NCBI RefSeq assembly: GCF_905475345.1
Contig: NC_066599.1
Coordinates: 541,001 to 605,000 of the forward strand
Length of the DNA stretch: 64,000 bases
Reading direction: 5' to 3'
Origin: Vespula vulgaris
Lineage: Eukaryota; Arthropoda; Insecta; Hymenoptera; Vespidae
The translations under genes were made by a program, and so were the position numbers. Position 1 is the stretch's first letter, and the number at the start of each line of letters is the position of its first letter. This document shows positions 24,401 to 36,548 of the stretch, piece after piece. The notes beneath the pieces were generated by a model. That model was not told the origin of the DNA. It saw nothing but the letters and a program-made list of their open reading frames with translations, and searched no databases.

Positions 24401-25040
24401 ATATAAAAACATTCGTTGACTAACATTAAGTTGTTGTGCTTGTGAGCGAACTTGTAAAAGTTCACGAATAGAATCGATGAATCCTTGATAGTGATGATTA
24501 CACATTCTTTCGATATCTTTGTCATGAGCTTTGATACGCTCATCGAGCTTCTCCAAAAATTTTTCATGTTCATTGCCATCATAAATCGCCCTGCAAAAGA
24601 GTCATTAAGAATGAATAGTATAATTGCTTCAACGAAATAGTATAATTACTTCAAGTAGCAATGATAGTACCTGATAATAAGGCCTATACTATTATTGTTT
24701 GATGTCTCTATTTCATATAAAAAATGTTCATGTTTGGGTGCAACGCTCGAAAGAATATTTTGAATTTGAGCGACCGATAATCTTGACATATTATTTAATT
24801 TGATCTTATTTCATTTTATTTTCATCCCTTAACTTGCGGTCTCGTTTTCACCCCTTCATTGCGCATATGCACCGTTCGATCTTGCATCTGCGTAAAGGGG
24901 GTGGTTTTCGTAGGCGCGTTTTTTCGATAGAAATGCAACGATATGCTGTAATCGTAAATAAAATAAACATACCGAAAAGTAGGTCCTAAATAATCATCGA
25001 TAGCTTCTATTTCTTGTATGAGGGCGTCGTAACGTTGCAT
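21467..25040 (-). CDS. Sec15: Exocyst complex component 6 (Sec15)
   Basis: Sec15 is the exocyst subunit that binds Rab11/Sec4-type GTPases on secretory vesicles and links them to the rest of the tethering complex at the plasma membrane. Exon 1a (24973-25040) encodes MQRYDALIQEIEAIDDYLG and joins, in phase 2, an exon starting at 24590 that reads AIYDGNEHEKFLEKLDERI. Conserved blocks in order are the N-terminal coiled coil ending CLPVLAAYAKLQKQLKDKRYYPALKTLEQLE, DLMDFSPVYRCMHIYTVLRE, ARLVLQAPINM, KEFIYACLKYSEDLNFTQ, STNLLLTRTFSG, TKYLEEFVTNITG, ASGFITDLIAFLQ and QLRQLLDLFMGWDWPTYFHDYG, then a short tail ending AQTTQQ. Order and spacing match the vertebrate EXOC6/EXOC6B layout, with no gap noticed. 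An alternative first exon lies inside the first intron (separate entry). Confidence 0.92.
24671..24789 (-). other. Sec15: Alternative first exon 1b of Sec15
   Basis: On the minus strand an ATG at 24789 opens 39 codons plus two bases and ends ATCAG|GTACTATC. It encodes HEHFLYEIETSNNNSIGLII, which follows the same pattern as exon 1a (ALIQEIEAIDDYLGPTF). Both exons end in phase 2, and either completes an Arg codon with the G that opens the common exon (24590). No acceptor precedes the ATG, so this should be a separate transcription start rather than an internal exon. Vertebrate EXOC6 is known to have transcripts with different N-termini, which supports the idea by analogy. Confidence 0.6.
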
Positions 25041-25987
25041 TTTTTATTAAATTCTCTTTCAATATTGATGTTACAATAACACTTAATTTATCAAAAGAAA
25101 AGGATTATATCAAATTAGAATAAATCGTCATCTTAACCTACAAATTATTTTTAATTAATGTTTTTAGTAATACGATCTGTCAGCATAGACAGAAATAAAT
25201 AATTAAACATACGATTTGTCAAATTTGGAATCTCGTATATACGATCCTGAACATCCGATACAACTCGCCCTCTAGCAAAGAAAAGGTTGAACTAATTTTT
25301 TTTTATTTTGGTACCCTATACGGGTCTTTTTATAGTTACGCTCTTGAATCATGAAGGTGCAACACCTTTAATTTTTTGTAGCAATACGTCCTTGAGCATG
25401 TTTCCATGACAACCAAACTACCAAATGTTGTTATGAAATGTTACAAAGTATAGAGGACATAATGATTTTTTTATTCAAGACGATAAAAAAGGTAATGAAT
25501 TTTTTTGTACTTTATATTATAATTTATATCAATATTATAAGGAAATATTATGACAGAGAAGTATTATGTTCTTTATTAATTATAATCAAGATCAACTAAA
25601 TCCATAGTAGTTCTCATAAAACATTATTGAAAATTTTATTTCCATTAAAAGTTAAGTTTAATTATGTACTTTATCTTTACATGCTTTATACATAAAAAAA
25701 TATTTTTAAATGATTAATTATTTTTTAACACAGTATTTTGAAATAAAGAGTTAAAGAAGGAAAAAGCTTAAATATATGATAAAATTGATTATATTTCTGA
25801 GATTACATAAGACTTTCTTAAATATATGCTCAAAGATATACAGTATGTTGATTAAAAGTTACTCTAATATCTCGTATAACTCAAGAAATAGTAAGATATT
25901 TATACTATTGGATACATTTATTTTCATATATTTGCAGTATTATTTCATAAACAATTTTCTTTTAAATTGACATGTATATTAATGCAT
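25041..25987. other. Sec15 upstream DNA and regucalcin 3' flank
   Basis: AT-rich stretch between two minus-strand genes. A minus-strand polyadenylation signal (TTTATT near 25918) fits the regucalcin 3' end. The Sec15 promoter should lie in about 25041-25350, where no clear core element stands out. No gene is seen. Confidence 0.4.
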
Positions 25988-28136
25988 TTACAATTTGAAT
26001 GAATTGGCCAATAATCCATTAACTCCTAAACCTTTTACTTCAAATACACAACCAGCCTTAGGCTGCTTTTTCTTTTCTGCATCAGATAGTCCATAACTTG
26101 ATGTGGTTATGTATAAAGTTTGTAAGTTTGGTCCTCCGAATGCTACACTGGTTACTCTTTCTGCTGGAAGTCTGATGTAACGTATTAATTTTCCAGTCTT
26201 TGGATTCACGTTAAGTACCTAAATGAAATGTATTTACAATAATATTAATTATGATGGAATCCAAGCATTCAAACGTTCTAGCCATTGTAATTCATTAGTA
26301 TATTCTACTTACAACAGATCCATTAAAAACAGCTATCCAAAGATTGCCATCAGTATCTATAGTCATGCCATCGGGAACACCAGTAGAAATATTGTTTTTT
26401 CCCAAATCAAACACAATTCTTTTATTAGCTGAAAAAGAAAAAAAAATTAATTTAAAAAAAATATTTAATTATTTCGTATGAAATATAAATGTTTAAATAT
26501 TACGTACATATACTTCCAGAGAGAGGGTTATAATCGTATGCAGCTATTTGACGCGTAGGTGAATCAATATAGTAGAATGTATCATCTTCTTTGTTCCATG
26601 CTAATCCATTGCTTATAGAAACAGGAGATATTTCAACACGTGGAACGAAATCTTTTTCAATGCGATAAAGAGTTCCTTGATCAGGGACTACATCTCCATT
26701 TATTTCTGGACCCATGGTACCTATCACAAGAATTAATTATTACCATTAATTAAGTTATATGATAATGTAATATTATGATACTGACCACCCCAGAATCGTC
26801 CAGAGGAGTCAACTTTGCCATCATTCCATCTTGTATTTTTACGATTTTTATCAACGGTAGATAATACTTTACTAGAAGCTTTAGTTAAATTAACCCCAGA
26901 ATCCCATGTAACAAGAACAAAGTCAGTGCCAGAACCTGCTACAAATTTATTAGGCTCATCCTCCACAGGTACAGCTACTCCAACTGGACCATTTTCTATA
27001 AATAGAACAAATAATTTATAACATTGATCAAAGATGCATTACATCTTGTTCTAATTATATTGATTAATATCTATTACCTATATATGTAGATGTAACAGAG
27101 CCAGATAAAGGATCTAATCTATATAATTTTTGATTAACGATATCGACAAAATATAATTTCTGGGATCCATCATCCCAATGTGGTCCCTCAGTAAGTCCAA
27201 ATGGTTCTGTTACTGTTTTAATCGTGATACCAGGTGTATTTTCATTAATCTCGGTTACACTTACCCTATAGAAAAAAAAACATTAATAATTTTAATTATT
27301 CAAATATTAGATTGTTATAAAAATATGAAAGAATATTTGATCATATTATTATTAGGTTAATTGTATTCGTATGGAATTGATAAAAAATAAAATCAATGAT
27401 CTCACCATTGATTTCTTGTTTCAATGACATATTAAAGACAAAATTACGTATTAGGTTATCGTATAGTGAGAGGAAAAAGGAATGTTAGAATATCTTCCGA
27501 TCGATTAAACGAAATTAGAAAACTACAAAGGAAATACTTAATGCACTATTACATAAGTTCTACGAATACTTTATATATCTATAGATTATGTAAAAAGAAT
27601 ATATTTACGTGGCCATTTCAAAAAACCCTCTGATTCAATTTTCTAAGGTATAGAGATATCTTCGATTAATAACAATCGTTAATTGTTAAACAATAGGAGA
27701 CACAAAGAAAATAATTATAAAATAAAAACAATCAACTATTGTTAAAATTTATGATGACTTGATATAATTACAAACGTAGAGATAGATGAATACATTCGTA
27801 TTAATTTTTTTAACGTATCAAATATGCGCGCGCACGCATGTACATGTATGTGCACGTTTAAAAATTATTAAAAAAAAGAACCTAATCGCTATATCGAATA
27901 CATCGAAACACGATGTATTTTACATGATACAATACGTGTACAATAAATTAGAAAGTACAAATTCCAATGAGTTTAGAAACACGTTGATTCTTAGCCAAGT
28001 GTACGCTAGATTTATTTATTTTTTCTTTTTATTTTTTGTGCTTCTCAAATAATTAAAATCCTTTCACTTACCTAGCATCTGTCAAAGCAGCAAAATACGA
28101 AGTGAGATATAAGAAAAAACGAAAAATATCGAACAT
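25988..28136 (-). CDS. Regucalcin / SMP-30 family gluconolactonase, with N-terminal leader
   Basis: SMP-30 proteins are six-bladed beta-propellers that hydrolyse sugar lactones and bind calcium. Exons (minus strand): 28072-28136, 27078-27265, 26786-26995, 26514-26720, 26313-26428, 25988-26218. They sum to 1017 nt, 338 residues, all phases consistent. The metal-site residues of the family appear in context: the Glu of LTEGPHWDDG, the Asn of SNGLAWNKEDD and the Asp of GVPDGMTIDTDGNLW; RWNDGKVDSSGRFWGG is also typical. Exon 1 adds MFDIFRFFLYLTSYFAALTDA, a signal-peptide-like leader (hydrophobic core, small residues before the cut), so this isoform may be secreted. An alternative first exon would give a leaderless form. 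A TATA-like TATATAAGG on the minus strand at 28271-28279 lies about 135 bases upstream of the ATG. Confidence 0.9.
27609..27616 (-). other. Possible alternative first coding exon of regucalcin
   Basis: On the minus strand ATGGCCAC is followed by GTAAATA, a usable donor. The phase (2) matches the second exon, whose first G completes a Thr codon, giving MATVSVTEINEN. This predicts a leaderless cytosolic protein of 319 residues, close to ordinary regucalcins. The exon is only 8 coding bases, so chance is a real possibility. Confidence 0.4.
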
Positions 28137-28270
28137 AATGAAAATTCAATATTTTCGATGTAGTTCAAGAAAGCGGACGGGATGTACGTACTTCTCAATG
28201 GATTTGATTCGATGTTGAAAAATTGAAAGTACTAGAACAGAAAGAATGACAAGTCGAACTTATTCTTTAT

Positions 28271-28279
28271 CCTTATATA
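28271..28279 (-). promoter_or_regulatory. TATA-like box of regucalcin leader isoform
   Basis: Reads TATATAAGG on the minus strand, in the right direction for exon 1 at 28072-28136, leaving roughly 100 bases of 5' UTR if transcription starts about 30 bases downstream. Confidence 0.4.
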
Positions 28280-29122
28280 GAGTTTTACGTTCACTTTATT
28301 ATACTGACAGAAATTGATAAGCGTGATAGTACATAAAATCAATAATGTGGCATTTATTCAAGACGCGTTGAATATAAATGAAACTTATCGGTAATAGGGT
28401 ATGGCTCCATTTATATTCTGTCATAACTTAGGCGAATAATTAAAAAAAAATGACAAAGAAATACATTTTTCTTCTTCACATTTCACGTTATTATCTCTTA
28501 GAACATAATAAATAGTTGTTAGAAATATAATGTATTCTTTTGTAGAAAATAATACGATTTTTCTATATCTATCATTTATATATCTAATCAATTTTTTATA
28601 AAAAAATAAATATACAGAACTCATTTATTGAAGATAAATATTTTTACAATGCTATACAAAGATTATAACGATTATATAACACATTTATGACATCCTTGAA
28701 AAAATATGAGAAAATTAAAGCAAATATGCGTTGTCATAAATATCTACTTTAACAACTGTACAATATTAAAATATTAAAAAATTAAATTTGAACAAAGATA
28801 AACGTGTGTATCATGCGCATAAAAGTATGATTTGGTGCGCTTGCGCGGAAGGCATCGTGGCGCCATCTGTCGTTTGTTAGGAAAACACTCTTCTCTCGCG
28901 GCCAACATCATCAAGTCACGTGACAGCGGCATATTGATACGTGTCGTCGAAGAGAGCCACGATTCGCAACCGTTTGCCAGTTTAAGCCTACGCGGCCACC
29001 TTTACTCGAGTCTTCTTGTTTCATGTACAAGTGTTTAACGGTGTTGTTCTTGGAGTCCTATTAAGAGCATCGGTTAGTTGCACGGTTGAACAGTAATATT
29101 AAAGACAAATAACGGTATTAAA
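28280..29122. promoter_or_regulatory. Regucalcin/Sec61 alpha divergent upstream region
   Basis: The left part (28280-28790) is AT-rich and shows nothing coding. The right part (about 28820-29100) is CpG-richer and is the likely Sec61 alpha promoter and 5' UTR. It contains a GC-rich alternating motif (TGCGCTTGCGCGG near 28835), GCGCCATCTG near 28860 and the palindrome GTCACGTGAC at 28915-28924. A 68-codon ORF here starting near 28832 has no recognisable product and is probably promoter shadow. Confidence 0.5.
28915..28924. promoter_or_regulatory. GTCACGTGAC palindromic E-box
   Basis: Perfect 10-bp palindrome identical to the CLEAR-type site bound by MiT/TFE bHLH-ZIP factors. It also contains the CACGTG core used by other bHLH factors. 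It lies about 200 bases upstream of the Sec61 alpha start codon. Confidence 0.45.
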
Positions 29123-29691
29123 ATGGGATGTGAGTATATAATTTAATTATTATAAATTGCAATGATAATTTTTTCTTAAATTATATTACCGCTATTTGCC
29201 GTATTGGTAACCTCCTGGAATCACTTATACTATAACAACATATTGTTACTACGAGGAAATTTTTTTATATTCGTTGACTTTCATCACCAAAATTTTATTT
29301 TCCTTTTTCTTACTCGTCTTATTATAATTTTTCAGTCAAATTTTTGGAGGTAATAAAACCATTTTGCAGTATACTACCAGAAATAGCAAAACCACAGAGG
29401 AAGGTAAGTTTTCGTGGATCTATTTATATCTTCGATTATATTTGCCAATTGCACGCATTGTACTTCCTAAAATTCTGTATTGTAAAAATTAGATCAGTAT
29501 TGGACTATTGTAATAATTGGAAAAAAATAACCTTTAACCTACTTTCATACATGTGACATCATTTTTTATATCACTCTTTTTCTTTTTTACACATCTTTCA
29601 TATTTCTATTTTTTTACAGATTCAATTCAGAGAAAAAGTATTATGGACGGCGATAACGTTATTTATTTTTTTAGTATGTTGTCAGGTAAAT

Positions 29692-29730
<39 letters not shown>

Positions 29731-31427
29731 TATTATTATCACCTGTGCCTTGTAAGTTGATAATATATTTTGCACAAGAGAATATTCAAAATTATATAAC
29801 GTATATTATTTTTTTAGATTCCACTCTTCGGTATTATGTCTTCGGACAGTGCAGATCCTTTTTATTGGATTCGTGTTATTCTTGCATCAAATAGAGGTAC
29901 ATTAATGGAATTAGGAATTTCTCCTATTGTTACTTCTGGTCTTATCATGCAGCTTCTGCATGGAGCAAAGATTATTGAAGTTGGTGACACGCCGAAAGAT
30001 AGAGCGCTGTTCAATGGGGCACAAAAATGTAACTACAAAACGTCGTGTATATCTTACAATATCTTCATTGATTAAAAAATCTTTCGTTTTTTCTCCGTAC
30101 AGTGTTTGGTATGGTTATCACCGTTGGGCAGGCCATTGTTTATGTAATGACTGGAATGTATGGAGATCCAACTGAAATTGGAGCTGGTGTTTGTCTTTTG
30201 ATTATCATTCAATTATTCGTTGCTGGTTTGATTGTACTACTGCTCGATGAATTGCTTCAAAAGGGTTATGGTTTAGGAAGTGGTATTTCTCTTTTTATCG
30301 CCACTAATATTTGCGAGACCATAGTATGGAAAGCATTTTCTCCTGCCACTGTCAATACTGGTATGTTGATTTCAATATGATACATATTTTGAGTGATCAC
30401 ACGTAATGTGATATATTATATAAATTGTGGTAAATGCACAGGTCGTGGAACAGAATTTGAAGGTGCTGTTATTGCTTTGTTTCATCTTTTGGCTACGAGA
30501 CAAGATAAAGTACGAGCTCTTCGCGAAGCATTTTATAGACAGAACCTTCCTAATCTCATGAATCTCCTAGCTACTATCTTGGTATTTGCAATTGTGATAT
30601 ACTTCCAGGTAAAATGTGTGAAATATCATTTGCTATACTCTCGAAAAATACATAGATAAAAATATGGATGAATATAATTAATATAATCGATTTGTATTTA
30701 TAGGGTTTCCGTGTCGATTTACCAATAAAATCTGCTAGGTATCGAGGTCAATATAGCAGTTATCCCATCAAATTGTTCTATACCAGTAATATTCCGATTA
30801 TTCTTCAATCGGCACTAGTATCCAACTTGTACGTCATCTCTCAGATGTTGGCTGTAAAGTTCCAAGGAAACGTGATTGTCAATTTGTTGGGAGTTTGGTC
30901 TGACGTTGGCGGTGGTGGTCCGGCTAGGTCTTATCCCGTTGGTGGATTATGTTATTATCTTTCACCGCCAGAATCAGTAGGTCATATCGTCCAAGATCCA
31001 GTGCATGCTGTTCTGTACATCTTATTCATGCTTGGTTCATGTGCTTTCTTCTCTAAAACATGGATAGAAGTTTCGGGCAGTTCTGCAAAAGATGTAAGTT
31101 CAAATACTTTTTATAACATTAAGTATGTACCGAATACAGTAATATGCATTTTTGTCAATTTAGGTTTGGAAACAATTAAAGGAACAACAAATGGTTATGA
31201 GGGGACATAGGGACAATTCCATGATTCGTGAATTAAACAGATACATTCCAACTGCTGCAGCGTTTGGTGGCCTATGTATCGGAGCTCTCTCTGTACTGGC
31301 CGATTTTCTTGGTGCAATTGGATCGGGCACTGGTATATTACTCGCTGTGACTATTATATATCAGTACTTTGAAATCTTCGTTAAAGAACAAAGTGAAATG
31401 GGTGGCATGAGCACTCTATTGTTCTAA
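29123..31427 (+). CDS. Sec61alpha: Protein transport protein Sec61 subunit alpha
   Basis: Sec61 alpha forms the protein-conducting channel of the ER membrane. Exons: 29123-29129, 29336-29403, 29620-29685, 29818-30028, 30103-30360, 30442-30608, 30704-31093, 31164-31427. They sum to 1431 nt, 476 residues, exactly the usual metazoan length, with every phase consistent. The protein begins MGFKFLEVIKPFCSILPEI and contains the plug-region text FGIMSSDSADPFYW, NRGTLMELGISPIVTSG, ELLQKGYGLGSGISLFIATN, FRVDLPIKSARYRGQY, VGGLCYYLSPPES, SKTWIEVSGSSAKDV and the end VKEQSEMGGMSTLLF. Ten membrane segments are expected from the family, and the hydrophobic stretches are all present. The first coding exon is only 7 nt. 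Short introns of about 70-200 bases are typical of a highly expressed housekeeping gene. Confidence 0.97.
29696..29726. repeat. (AT)n microsatellite in Sec61 alpha intron
   Basis: AT dinucleotides directly after the donor of the third coding exon. Confidence 0.9.
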
Positions 31428-32923
31428 ACTTAATATACATAGACTTTCAAAGTGAACTTTTTTAATTTTGAAGAACTGAGAATAATAATTTATTGTAAAA
31501 TAAGAACATTTGGCAATGTCAGCACTAATATGTACCTGATTTGCCATAAAGTGAAGTCTTCATCGTGTGAATCAAATCATACAATATGTGTATACATTGT
31601 CCTGGTAGATTTGTCACATTATGCAATTATTTCATAAATTCTCTTATGTATGTTAGAGTTATATACACCTTTTTTTTGTTTATTTTTTAAAAAAAGAAAT
31701 ACGTTTTTTTCTCGCATGTGTAAGTAAAATAGCCGTTTGTTCTGCACTATATCTCTAGTGCGTAAGTCATGCCAATTGCAATCAAATGCAATGACGAAGT
31801 GTAGAAGAGGAATTCATACATAACTCTTAAATGCTCGAATAAGAATGTGAAAAGTTTTTTGTCGGATGCTCGATGCATTCATTTGAGATAAAAAGTTTCT
31901 CACAAACGCACGCGAGCAATGTACATAGTAAGAAAATAATTAAATATTCTCAACATTTTTTACTAATATTTTAAACTCTGTATAATCCAGAGCTTTATGA
32001 AAGACTCAAGACGAGTACGATTAAATTCGTAACGTTTATATGAATTTAAGCAATTATGCATATATACGATATGTAATCATTTTGTTCGGACGAGACACCC
32101 ACCTAGGGTATTCGTACAGCAATCAACTTGAACATTGTTTGTTCATCATAGGTACCATCATTCCTGTATTATCAAAGACATAACACAATTTAATTTCTTC
32201 AATGTATTTAGCACAATGTACTTTTATAAAAAGTAAAACTTATTTTTCGTCTTCCTTGCTTTGTCCTACCTATGGAAAAGAAACTACCTTTCTTTTGTTT
32301 ATTTATATTTACTCAATATATCGTAAAACAATTGCAATTTATTAATATCAAAAAGAGGATGAATGTGAGAGATGTATCAATGATGCAACATATGACTCTT
32401 AAACTTATAAACGAGTGTTGATTTTTTATATGTATTATGAACGGAATAGCAGATGATTATACATACATATACATATATATATATATATATACATATATAT
32501 ACATATATATATATATATATGCACACATATATATAAAATATTGGCAAAAAATTCATTTCTATTTTATAAAGTGTGAATGTCCTTTTCTACTTTGTATGTA
32601 ATAGCGTTGTTATTGATAATAATATACCTACTGTTATACAATTTCAATGTAGAAATTGGTATATTGAATACCTATACTGTATTGTGAATAGTATAAAAGT
32701 ATTAAATTCCTTTCAAAGGCACATTATATTAGCTTTTCTTTCTCTATTAATTATGTTTTTTAAAATTCATTTCTTTTTTAATTCTCTAACATAATGTATA
32801 CAAAATAAGTGATTATTATATTATTTACATCATAATTATATTATGTATTCCTATATTTATATGAAAAAGTTTATATTTTCCTTCATATTCAATCGTATAA
32901 AATATAAAGGTATTTTTGCATTA
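31428..32923. other. Convergent 3' flank of Sec61 alpha and IntS5
   Basis: About 1.5 kb of AT-rich DNA with no recognisable gene, probably mostly Sec61 alpha 3' UTR. A TA/CA microsatellite lies at 32460-32535. I did not find a clear canonical plus-strand AATAAA close to the stop, so the transcript end is unresolved. Confidence 0.5.
32460..32535. repeat. (TA)n/(CA)n microsatellite
   Basis: TA runs interrupted by ACATA units. Confidence 0.9.
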
Positions 32924-35900
32924 TTATTTATGTTCATTAAAAAACAATGTAGAATAAAGTGGACCTAAATTGTGAATATTTGCGAGTAAAATCAAACGAA
33001 GTATTTCTATGAAACGTGTGTTTGGAACAGAAGTATCCGTATCTCTCCATGCAACGTTAGATCCTTCATTGCGAGTAAATAATGCCGGTGATGGAACATT
33101 CTCTCGCATGTATGCCCATACACATTCTCTCATCACAGTATTTATCTGTAATAAAAACAAAATAATATTTTTATTGAAGAAAAAATCCCAAGTAATTTAT
33201 TTATAAAATGAACGTGTACACACATACCTGATTAGATTCTAGAACAGGTAGAATATCTCTAATACTTGCTAATGGAGGTGGTAGCAATTGTCCAAGTGCC
33301 ATAACATTTAAAAGTGCTACTCCCTCTTCTATATTCCAGTTAGCCATAACCGTAGCTGCTATACCTCTTAACAAGACAGAACAATATGCTAAAGCAGGTC
33401 TGTACCAAGCTGTTAATTCTAAAAGAGTCCATAGCAAAGGTACGTCTTTAAATGTACGACGGATTTGTAAATCTCTTTCCACGGTAACCTGTAATAACAA
33501 AAAGCTGTGTTAACTAATATCTGAGATTTAGTAATCAGCATATTTTTCAAGTATCTACCTTTGTAAATTCTTCGTCAGGCCATGGCAATCCATTATACAT
33601 AACATCAGGTGATACTAATTCTACTAACAATAAACTGACCATTGTTATTGCATCTAAATTAACAGGATATTGTTCTAATTCCTGATTGCTACAACAAGCC
33701 TAAAAAAATGAAATAAAAAAAATATTATATAACGATATATAAAATTTATATTTTATAACAAGCGTATGTGTGCACTTGAGCTTACCTTTATCACGTCAAT
33801 TAACAACATTTTATTTAAAGTAATAATCCCTTTATCAAGGTTGTTCTCAGGTGGTGGTCTTCTTGGACCGTGTCCTATTACACCAGCATGAAATACAGAA
33901 GAGTTTCTTTGAGCTAGCATTGTACTTGTAACCTACAGTTACGAAAGTAATATTAAAAACATAATATGAAATATGTGTTTGATCTGTTAATTATAAATTT
34001 GTAACAATATTACCTGCCTATGATTTTGATGCAATAGTAACATTTCCTCAAATTGTGGTTCAAATTTTTCTTTTGCACCAAAATATTTGGCTGGATCGTT
34101 ATTAATACAATGTACCAAAATATCTCTAAGTGCTAAGACCCGTGCACACTGAGAATAACAAGTTAAATCCTTTAATAGATGACAAACTATTTTTATGCCT
34201 TTTTCTTTTTTCATAATATCTGTAAATCAATATCAATATTAGTAAGCATTATAATATAACTGAGCATACCAATGAATAAATTACCTTCTTCTGCTATACA
34301 TAAAAAAAAATATTGCAGTACTGCTTTTACCAATTTTAATGTAAGTTCAATGTTTGGAACAAAATAATCTTTCCCAGGCATACTTAACAAATCTAGCATT
34401 ACAGCTATATCATTTGCTAAATCAAAATTATCCGTTTTCGTTAATAATGAGGAAATTTGAAGTAAATTCGACTTAATGGCTCTAGTTACTATTTTCGATC
34501 TAAATACTATTACTTTATTAGATCTCTCCCACCTAAAAGAAAAAACAAAACAAGTTTCACGTTTATAATTATTCTTCTGTAATTTAAAGAAGTTGATACT
34601 GTATCATGCATCAATATAGACAGATATTACGTAAAGCTTCACTTTATATACCTACTTTAACAATATCGTAAGATTTTCAAATAATTTTCTTGACTCTTGT
34701 ATCTCTGTAACACTTTTATAATGAATTTCTCGAAGTGCTTGTTCTACTACTTGTGTAAAATAACCATGATTAGCGAACATAGTTTCACTCTCGGGTTTGT
34801 TTACGGGAAACAATATAGAATTGTTAGAAATAAGATGTATCAATGCAGCTAAATGAAATGTTGTTTGGGCTTTTACCAACATAAATGATGCAGCAGATAT
34901 TAAAATATTAGAACTTTGTCCACCAATGAAGCACAATAGCCTCACTGCTGTTTGAACTCGTAATGGATCTCTATTTAGAAGTAATGGTATTATCACAAGT
35001 AACTCTTGTTTAATAGAATTTAAAAGAGAAATATTTGCAGACTGTACACTGTGTGTCCTAAAAGTTAAATTTATTTCTTGTAGCATTAACTCTAATATTT
35101 CACGACATACATTCTTGACACTCTGAGTTGCATTAACACTATGATATCCAACATTGCTTGTATTCAAACTAGTATCTAATAGAATATTTATTATTTGGGA
35201 TGCTCCTTGTTCACAACCTAATGCTAAGTGTACAGCTAAGTCAATCAGTGCCTCCGGTTGATTATTGAAATATTTACACCAATCTGAGGCATATAAAGCA
35301 AGTCGTGGAATAACATCAGGATTTACTAAAATATAAAATATTATATTATTTTTTATATCTTTACCAATCTATTAAAGCCTTTACGCATTTTACTTACGTA
35401 TTTGCGAAATATCGCTAGTTATTGCTTTTAATAACGTTGGAGAAAGGGAAGCTAATTTCAACAGAAATGGTACAGTAGCTAATTTTTGCTGTCTCGTATC
35501 TTCATCAACATTTATGTTTTCATCCAAACTCCACTGTAAAAAAAACCGGTTACAAATTAGTAAATCAAGAAATTTATTAATTATTATGGCCATTTATCGT
35601 CGTATTCTCTTACTTTAAATAAATCCAATAGGGCAGTTCTAATATCCTGAAAGTGACTACCAGCTAAGTGTCCTAGAATACCAACGACAGAATTCAATTT
35701 TGGATTCTTTACATTATATTCATAGCCCATGGCACAGAAATCTTTTAATCCGCATGATAATACTCTTGTAATAACTGTGTTTGGAAAACAACTTCCCACG
35801 TGAGCAACAACCCAATCAAAATGCGGACTATGTAATACGCTAGTATCCAGTAATGCTTTAATACAAGATTCTGTATCAGAATGCATAAGACATTGAAGAC

Positions 35901-36548
35901 ACTGCGCCGTGATGTCGATCAATGTACGAGTAGCACGACAAGACATCCATTGTTGTAAAAAATCATTGATTCCAGCATTAGTTGGTAAATTACCTCGTTT
36001 TGAATATTCTGATGATAATTTACCTATTAAAGTAAAATATTAACATTATATTGAAAAGTAGTTTTTCTATCAATATGTTATATAAAATTAAGCTTATATT
36101 CACCAAGCAATTCCAAAGACCATGCTGATATAATCGGTGCCCATGCTTCCGGATTTCCATGAATGAAATTACTTAATACACTATAAATTTCTATAATAAT
36201 ACCTTCCTCGGATATAACTACACTTTGATTTGTCTGTAAAATATAAATTAATGTTTAAATAAACTAATATTTTTATATAAATTAATCAACAAAACTAGTC
36301 GACGATACATATATACTGTTATTATTTACCTCAATTTGCCGTACATATTTTGTAACTGCAATACAGAATACATTACAAAAATACTCAAGTACAGCATCTC
36401 TTGCAGCAGGAAGATTTTTAAGTAAAAACAATGCTGTTCTTGTTACATCAAGAGTATTTGTATTATGAGGTCTGACAGCCGATGAAATAAATTTTCTAAC
36501 CTCTGCTAATATATCTTGTGGTGATAATGTATTCGTTAAATGTAACAT
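32924..36548 (-). CDS. IntS5: Integrator complex subunit 5
   Basis: INTS5 is a helical scaffold subunit of the Integrator complex, which cleaves nascent snRNAs and promoter-proximal Pol II transcripts in the nucleus. The gene starts MLHLTNTLSPQDILAEVRKF at 36548 (first exon 36330-36548). The next exon begins at 36233 and includes NPEAWAPIISAWSLELLG. The strongest diagnostic block is SCRATRTLIDI through TSVLHSPHFDWVVAHVGSCF and TRVLSCGLKDFC (about 35740-35945), nearly the same as vertebrate INTS5, followed by NSVVGILGHLAGSHF. The C-terminal part has TVERDLQIRRTFKDVPLLWTLLEL, YCSVLLRGIAATVMANW and a final exon ending LYSTLFFNEHK. All parts are alpha-helical and Leu-rich, as expected of a HEAT-like scaffold. 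Short introns are scattered through the gene. No frameshift was noticed. Confidence 0.9.

Noticed and set aside
27255..27275. Recursive-splice-like sequence at the start of the second regucalcin exon (CTATAG|GGTAAGTG)
   Set aside because: There is an extra G between the acceptor AG and the donor-like GTAAGT, and the bases are needed as coding sequence (RVSV), so it is probably chance.
28832..29038. 68-codon ORF just upstream of Sec61 alpha
   Set aside because: Falls in the CpG-rich promoter, starts and ends without splice logic, and shows no family resemblance.
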